From contig NC_135506.1 of assembly GCF_052857255.1 (NCBI RefSeq), positions 75,219,056-75,283,055 on the forward strand: a DNA stretch of 64,000 nt, given 5' to 3'. Under the pieces are notes generated by a model that ran no database searches, was not told the DNA's origin, and was given only the letters and a program-made list of their open reading frames with translations. Source of the stretch: Amblyomma americanum. Taxonomy: Eukaryota; Arthropoda; Arachnida; Ixodida; Ixodidae. Below, in pieces: positions 1 through 64,000 of this stretch (within the stretch, counting starts at the first letter, position 1; every line of letters begins with the position of its first letter). The position numbers and the translations under genes are program-made.

Positions 1-2816
1 TCGTGGTTATCAAAGCCTACACAAGCTCCCACATAAATATTTGTTATCACGTTGTGGTAATTATTCCAGTTTGGACGTTTAGCAGTGGAACTCAAATTAA
101 TTTTTCATTTTGTTTCTGCCAAAATGTGGCGGCTTTGAAGCCCGCAAGAGTTCATGCGTAAATGCGGTACAACTGAGAAATTGACTCTGCACTTAGGTTT
201 ATTTAAATGCAAGACTATTAAACGCTTTGGAAATAGATTGCACTAACAGTTTTTGCAATATTGTTGGGAACTAATATTATGTTTCTGTCCACTTTCAGGC
301 AGGAAATGTGGCTAGCGCCATTAGCATTTGACGCCCGATGAAGCGAACTGCATCATAGTTGCGCTCATCTGGATAGGATGACGTTGATGCTACGTTGTTG
401 TCGGGCAGGTTCTTGTAATTACGAGTTATGGGTGCAGAAGTACCCGGACATAAAGGAGGTGTTACGTGGTAACATAGGAGGAATGCTTATTGACCAATTA
501 CGCTGTTCTTCCGGGCAGCGAGAAGAAGGAGATCTGCAAGTGCCTTCCTTTCGTCGCGAACACTGCCGTCCTCTCCTTGGCCTCCTGCTCGTTACGTGCC
601 ATAAGCGAGTCTATTAGCGATGAGGAAATCGTCGTGCGGACTTATTCCATTCCGCAGAAAGGCACCTTCCGGCCACCACGAGCAATTAGGCAGAGCACTT
701 GCGAAGGGACGAGATACGACGGAGGTAGGTGTAGGAAATGTATGTTACAGAAAGGGCCACCAGGTCGCTTTACTGTCCCAAGGTGACGTTGTCGGCTGCT
801 GACTATTTGGAGAGGCTATTTTTATTGTGGGCTGCTTGAAAAGAAGAATTCGTGGCAGAAACCTCAAATGCAATTTCTAACTTGTCCTTCAGAAACAACA
901 CCAAAAAAGGAAATAGGATTACAGATGTGACCCGCTTTTAATGGTAACCCTCTGCTTTAGTTCTTTTAAAGTATTTATAGCCACGGTCTTTTATGTGTCT
1001 TCTGTCTGGCGTAGGTTCAAAGTCATAGTAGCGAACTGCTGTCAGCAACTCCCTTCCTGTTGGTGGTGACAACAAGTAAATTATCGTTAAACCAACTCTT
1101 ACAAAAATTTCTTTACATAGTCTATAGACTTTGCATAGACATCTGTCTATAAATACTATAGACTATCTGTAAAGAAACCCTAGAGAATAGTCTGTGGACA
1201 ATACAAATCCTATAGACAGTCTACATGCAATCAATAGATTTGGGGCCATGCACGTTTGGTAGGCTTTTGCCTACACACAGTCTTTAGACAATGGACACAC
1301 AAAAAGAAATATCTACACCAAGCCAATAGAGTCTATAAGAAGTCTATAGGATGTCAACAGACTACTTTTATCAGGACACTCATTAAAAATACTTTTTTCT
1401 ATCCAATTGACTTCTTACTTGAAGGTTTGTACGAACTTAGGCCCAAATTAGACGCAAGCAAAGCAGAACTGATACGCAGAGAAGGTTCACACTCGTTGGC
1501 GCTGGAGCTGCACTTGTGTGTTGGAAGAATTATTGGACCTCATCTCAGCTGAACAAAAGTCCAATTACTTTATGAGCGCTGTGAACAAGGTATCAAACTT
1601 ATGTTTGAACATTTTTGACAAGGTATAAAATAACTACGCTGGCTCTAGTGGAAAGTTGTGGGACGTAATGGTTCGAACAAAATCAAGTTCATTGCCATTT
1701 TTGCTCAAGTCCTAGATTTAAGATATACGGTCTAACTCTGATTAATCACAGAGGTCACCAATAAATCCTAGTAAGTGCGCATTTAATGTAAACAAATTAA
1801 ATTGATTCGTCGAAACCTCTTTCCATGAAGTTTTGACCGTGAATGCTGTTGGTTGTGCGGGCAGAGCCACCTTCTTTTTATTTGTTTTTCTTCATCAAAC
1901 ATAACGTATGTGAGTCTACAATCGACCATAAAAGTTAATGGGATGTGTTCTCTCGGGAATTAACATACCGCAGCGCCGCCTGGGGACCCATTTTCACGGT
2001 ATTGACGCTAGCGGGAGGGCCATGTATGTCTTCTGAAACCTGCGGACATTTTAGGCGATTGGCTTGAGTGACGGATTCGAATTTTTCTTTTCAGGTACAC
2101 GTGTATCCAGTGAACGTTTGGCGCTGATTGTATATTAAAGTACCAATGCAAGGTTATGAGTTCCTCAATACGAGAATTGAGGCTAGTATTGGAAGGCAAA
2201 ACGTGAAAACTACACGACGATTAAGTGCCATTAGGCATAGCTGAGAGCTTTGCACTAATCAATACTACCGTTCTAGAGACACTGAGAACAGATAAGCTGG
2301 AAATAATGGATCACCACCGCGTTTGAAGGAAAGATTACCTTCACTAAAACCTGAGTTTTTATAAACTAGAAGAGGCCAAAAGATGAAATTAAGGTTTTAC
2401 CGACATATTTCATTTTCATAAATAAACTGATACGCCAGCATTACAGCTTTTACGCAGAGAATCTCTGGCTAGTCTATGCCGCCATTCACTTGTAAACAGC
2501 AATCACGGAGTCGATTTTTGTTCTGAAGTCACGAATTTCAATCTTGTATCGGCTGAACTTCTGAATGTTCTATTTTAAAATTCTAGTTTCTCAGCAATAA
2601 ATTCCTCATTTGCTGCTGCATGAACAACCAAATAGGTACTATGACTAAAACAACGCACTTTTTATGAGAATGAAAAATCGATTGAGTGGCTGTCATTGTT
2701 CCTTTAAATCCAACTTGTGGTCGCAGCACTGCCCCGTCGCATGTTGTGAGCGACATGCGATCACAGCTGTGTCGTGTTACGCTTGTCGTAACATGGTGCC
2801 CTGTGCCCCTTTCCAG
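1..2816 (+). other. Upstream sequence, presumably intron 5' of exon 1
   Basis: Exon 1 opens with two bases of a split codon, so at least one coding exon lies further upstream and this stretch is probably intron. I could not find a C2A exon here. It contains the first TCTATAGAC-rich repeat (1108-1385). Open frames at 378-802 have no recognisable domain. Confidence 0.6.
1108..1385. repeat. TCTATAGAC-rich dispersed repeat, copy 1
   Basis: The stretch is built from the 10-bp palindrome GTCTATAGAC and degenerate relatives (TAGTCTATAGAC, CTATAGACTATC, CCTATAGACAGTCTA) at short intervals. It aligns over its length with 42170-42425: both contain GAGAATAG, CAAATCCTATAGACAGTCTA, GGCCATGCAC and GACTACTTTTAT / GACCACTTTTAT in the same order. 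No open frame or transposase is present, so it looks like a non-autonomous element. Confidence 0.7.
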
Positions 2817-62808
<59,992 letters not shown>

Positions 62809-64000
62809 GTGTGCGCGACCAACTTATTGCCAATAGCTACGTCCGTAGTCGTTGTTTCATTCACTGCCCATAGCACTCTTCAGCATGGAATGCTTTTCGC
62901 TCCCGTTGTGGGCACGCCACGGATGATTTTAGCGTCAGAACGGCGGAGAACAGGGAGGCGAACCTAAACGAACTCTGGCGAAACTTCCAGTCCGCCTGGT
63001 GCTACGTGCTGTGCTGCCGCTGAAGCAGCACATGCGTCAACAAGAGCGACTTTGTAGCCCCGTGGTGGGCGAAGTTATCGCGCGGCGCGAAGCACCGAAA
63101 GTTTTGCCCTACAGCCCGACAGACGCAAGCTAAGTGGCACTTTATAGGATGGGCGAGAGCACCGCGTGAGTTGCCGTCATTGAATAATGCACTCGAACCC
63201 TAGAACACGGATCTTGTGGCGCCATCTATTAGCAGAGCCAATAACCAGCTCTCTGTCATGACCTCCGAGATGTTACCAGCACGGTTTGGTGATCTCTGAG
63301 GCCTTAAATTTCTTATTCAAGTGTAGGTCGGTGGAGGCGGTGACGGCGGCGTCCAGCCGCGGCGAACGTCCCAGCGTTCTGGGTAGCACATGCTGACACC
63401 AGCTCTTCTTCTTATGGCGAGTGCTGGTCGCGCAGGCCGCCATGCTTAAAAAGCGGAAAATAAAGACAGGCAAGCCGTCGCTCGTGAAGAAAAGCTGAAG
63501 GAAAGAAAAGTGGCTGATGAGGGACGCTGTCCAAGACTCGTGTGCGCCTATCAGTACCGGTGAATATTACGGTACACCTTTCCTGCAGTGCATTTCATGC
63601 TTACGTGTACTCTCGATGAATGATAGTCTATGATGTTTTTATTATATTATTATTGCACGCAAGCTTGCTAGGAAAAAATTCCAACGCTTTCGTGCGCTGT
63701 ACTGCTGCTGACTGTAGCCTCCACGAAAGAAGTAAGGGTCATTTTAACCGAAAAGAAATGATCTGTCCTTCTGTGTTCTGTACAGTGTATATGTTGCAGC
63801 TGTGTCGTGTTTTGTAGAGCTGTTTTACCTAATCAAAAGTTTGAAACGGATGAAAAATTTAGTTTATTTTATATGAAAAATACGTACTGAATAGCCATCT
63901 GACTCCAGCAGTCACAATTTTAACTAAGTTCATCGCAAGTTAATTTATTTTCGCTGTTGTGCACATTAAGGCAGAAGCTGGGCAAGGAAACAGAATAATT
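62809..64000 (+). other. Intron 33, start
   Basis: The exon 33 donor opens a phase-1 intron whose partner exon is not found before the window ends. No repeat recognised. Confidence 0.75.

Noticed and set aside
378..802. Three overlapping + strand open frames, considered as the exon before exon 1
   Set aside because: No C2A-like or linker-like wording and no convincing donor in the required phase.
62809..64000. Search for the exon following exon 33
   Set aside because: No acceptor with the needed phase opens a frame resembling the segment before C2G; one AG at about 63438 meets a stop after three codons.

Overview
The window is intronic and exonic DNA of an arthropod nuclear genome, most likely a hard tick (metastriate Ixodida). 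The evidence is the tRNA-derived SINEs with tick-type bodies, RTE-like and Penelope-like elements, long repeat-filled introns and animal GT-AG splicing. No bacterial, viral or organellar gene is visible.

A single host gene dominates and runs on the + strand: an otoferlin-type ferlin. I recovered 33 coding exons from 2817 to 62808 (4377 nt, about 1459 codons). Every one of the 32 junctions keeps the reading frame at GT-AG sites. In order, the exons encode the linker after C2A (exon 1), C2B with the FerI region (exons 2-7), C2C (8-10), the FerA/FerB region (11-18), C2D (19-21), C2E (22-24), a charged linker with the DWWSRYFAS motif (25-28), and C2F with the segment after it (29-33). The start codon and C2A lie upstream of the window; C2G and the C-terminal membrane anchor lie downstream. 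There is no DysF insert, and the segments follow vertebrate otoferlin in order and wording, so the call is OTOF rather than dysferlin/myoferlin. C2D and C2F keep the acidic Ca2+ loops; C2B and C2E do not. One further 36-nt in-frame candidate cassette microexon lies at 29123-29158. Exon numbers below are local to the window.

The introns hold the mobile DNA. A decayed antisense Ty3/gypsy LTR retrotransposon with short LTRs, a tRNA-Leu-type primer-binding site and a 4-bp target duplication fills most of the 7-kb intron 31. Intron 1 carries an RTE-like LINE inserted into a SINE; intron 23 carries the converse, a SINE with perfect 13-bp target duplications inside an RTE-like LINE. Penelope-like remnants in introns 18 and 25, and a 127-bp element in intron 10, carry hammerhead-ribozyme-like cores. 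Several short dispersed families look poorly characterised: foldback hairpins whose arms differ but whose architecture and downstream box agree, a GTTGTNACNAC palindrome-array element with CAGTCGAAAA ends, and a TCTATAGAC-rich element. Simple repeats include TA, CA, TCAC/TCAT and ATACA tracts and a decayed ~30-bp GTTATATC minisatellite.

The host gene and the mobile elements are not a joint system. Most elements sit passively in introns, although a few lie within 60 bp of splice donors and could affect splicing.
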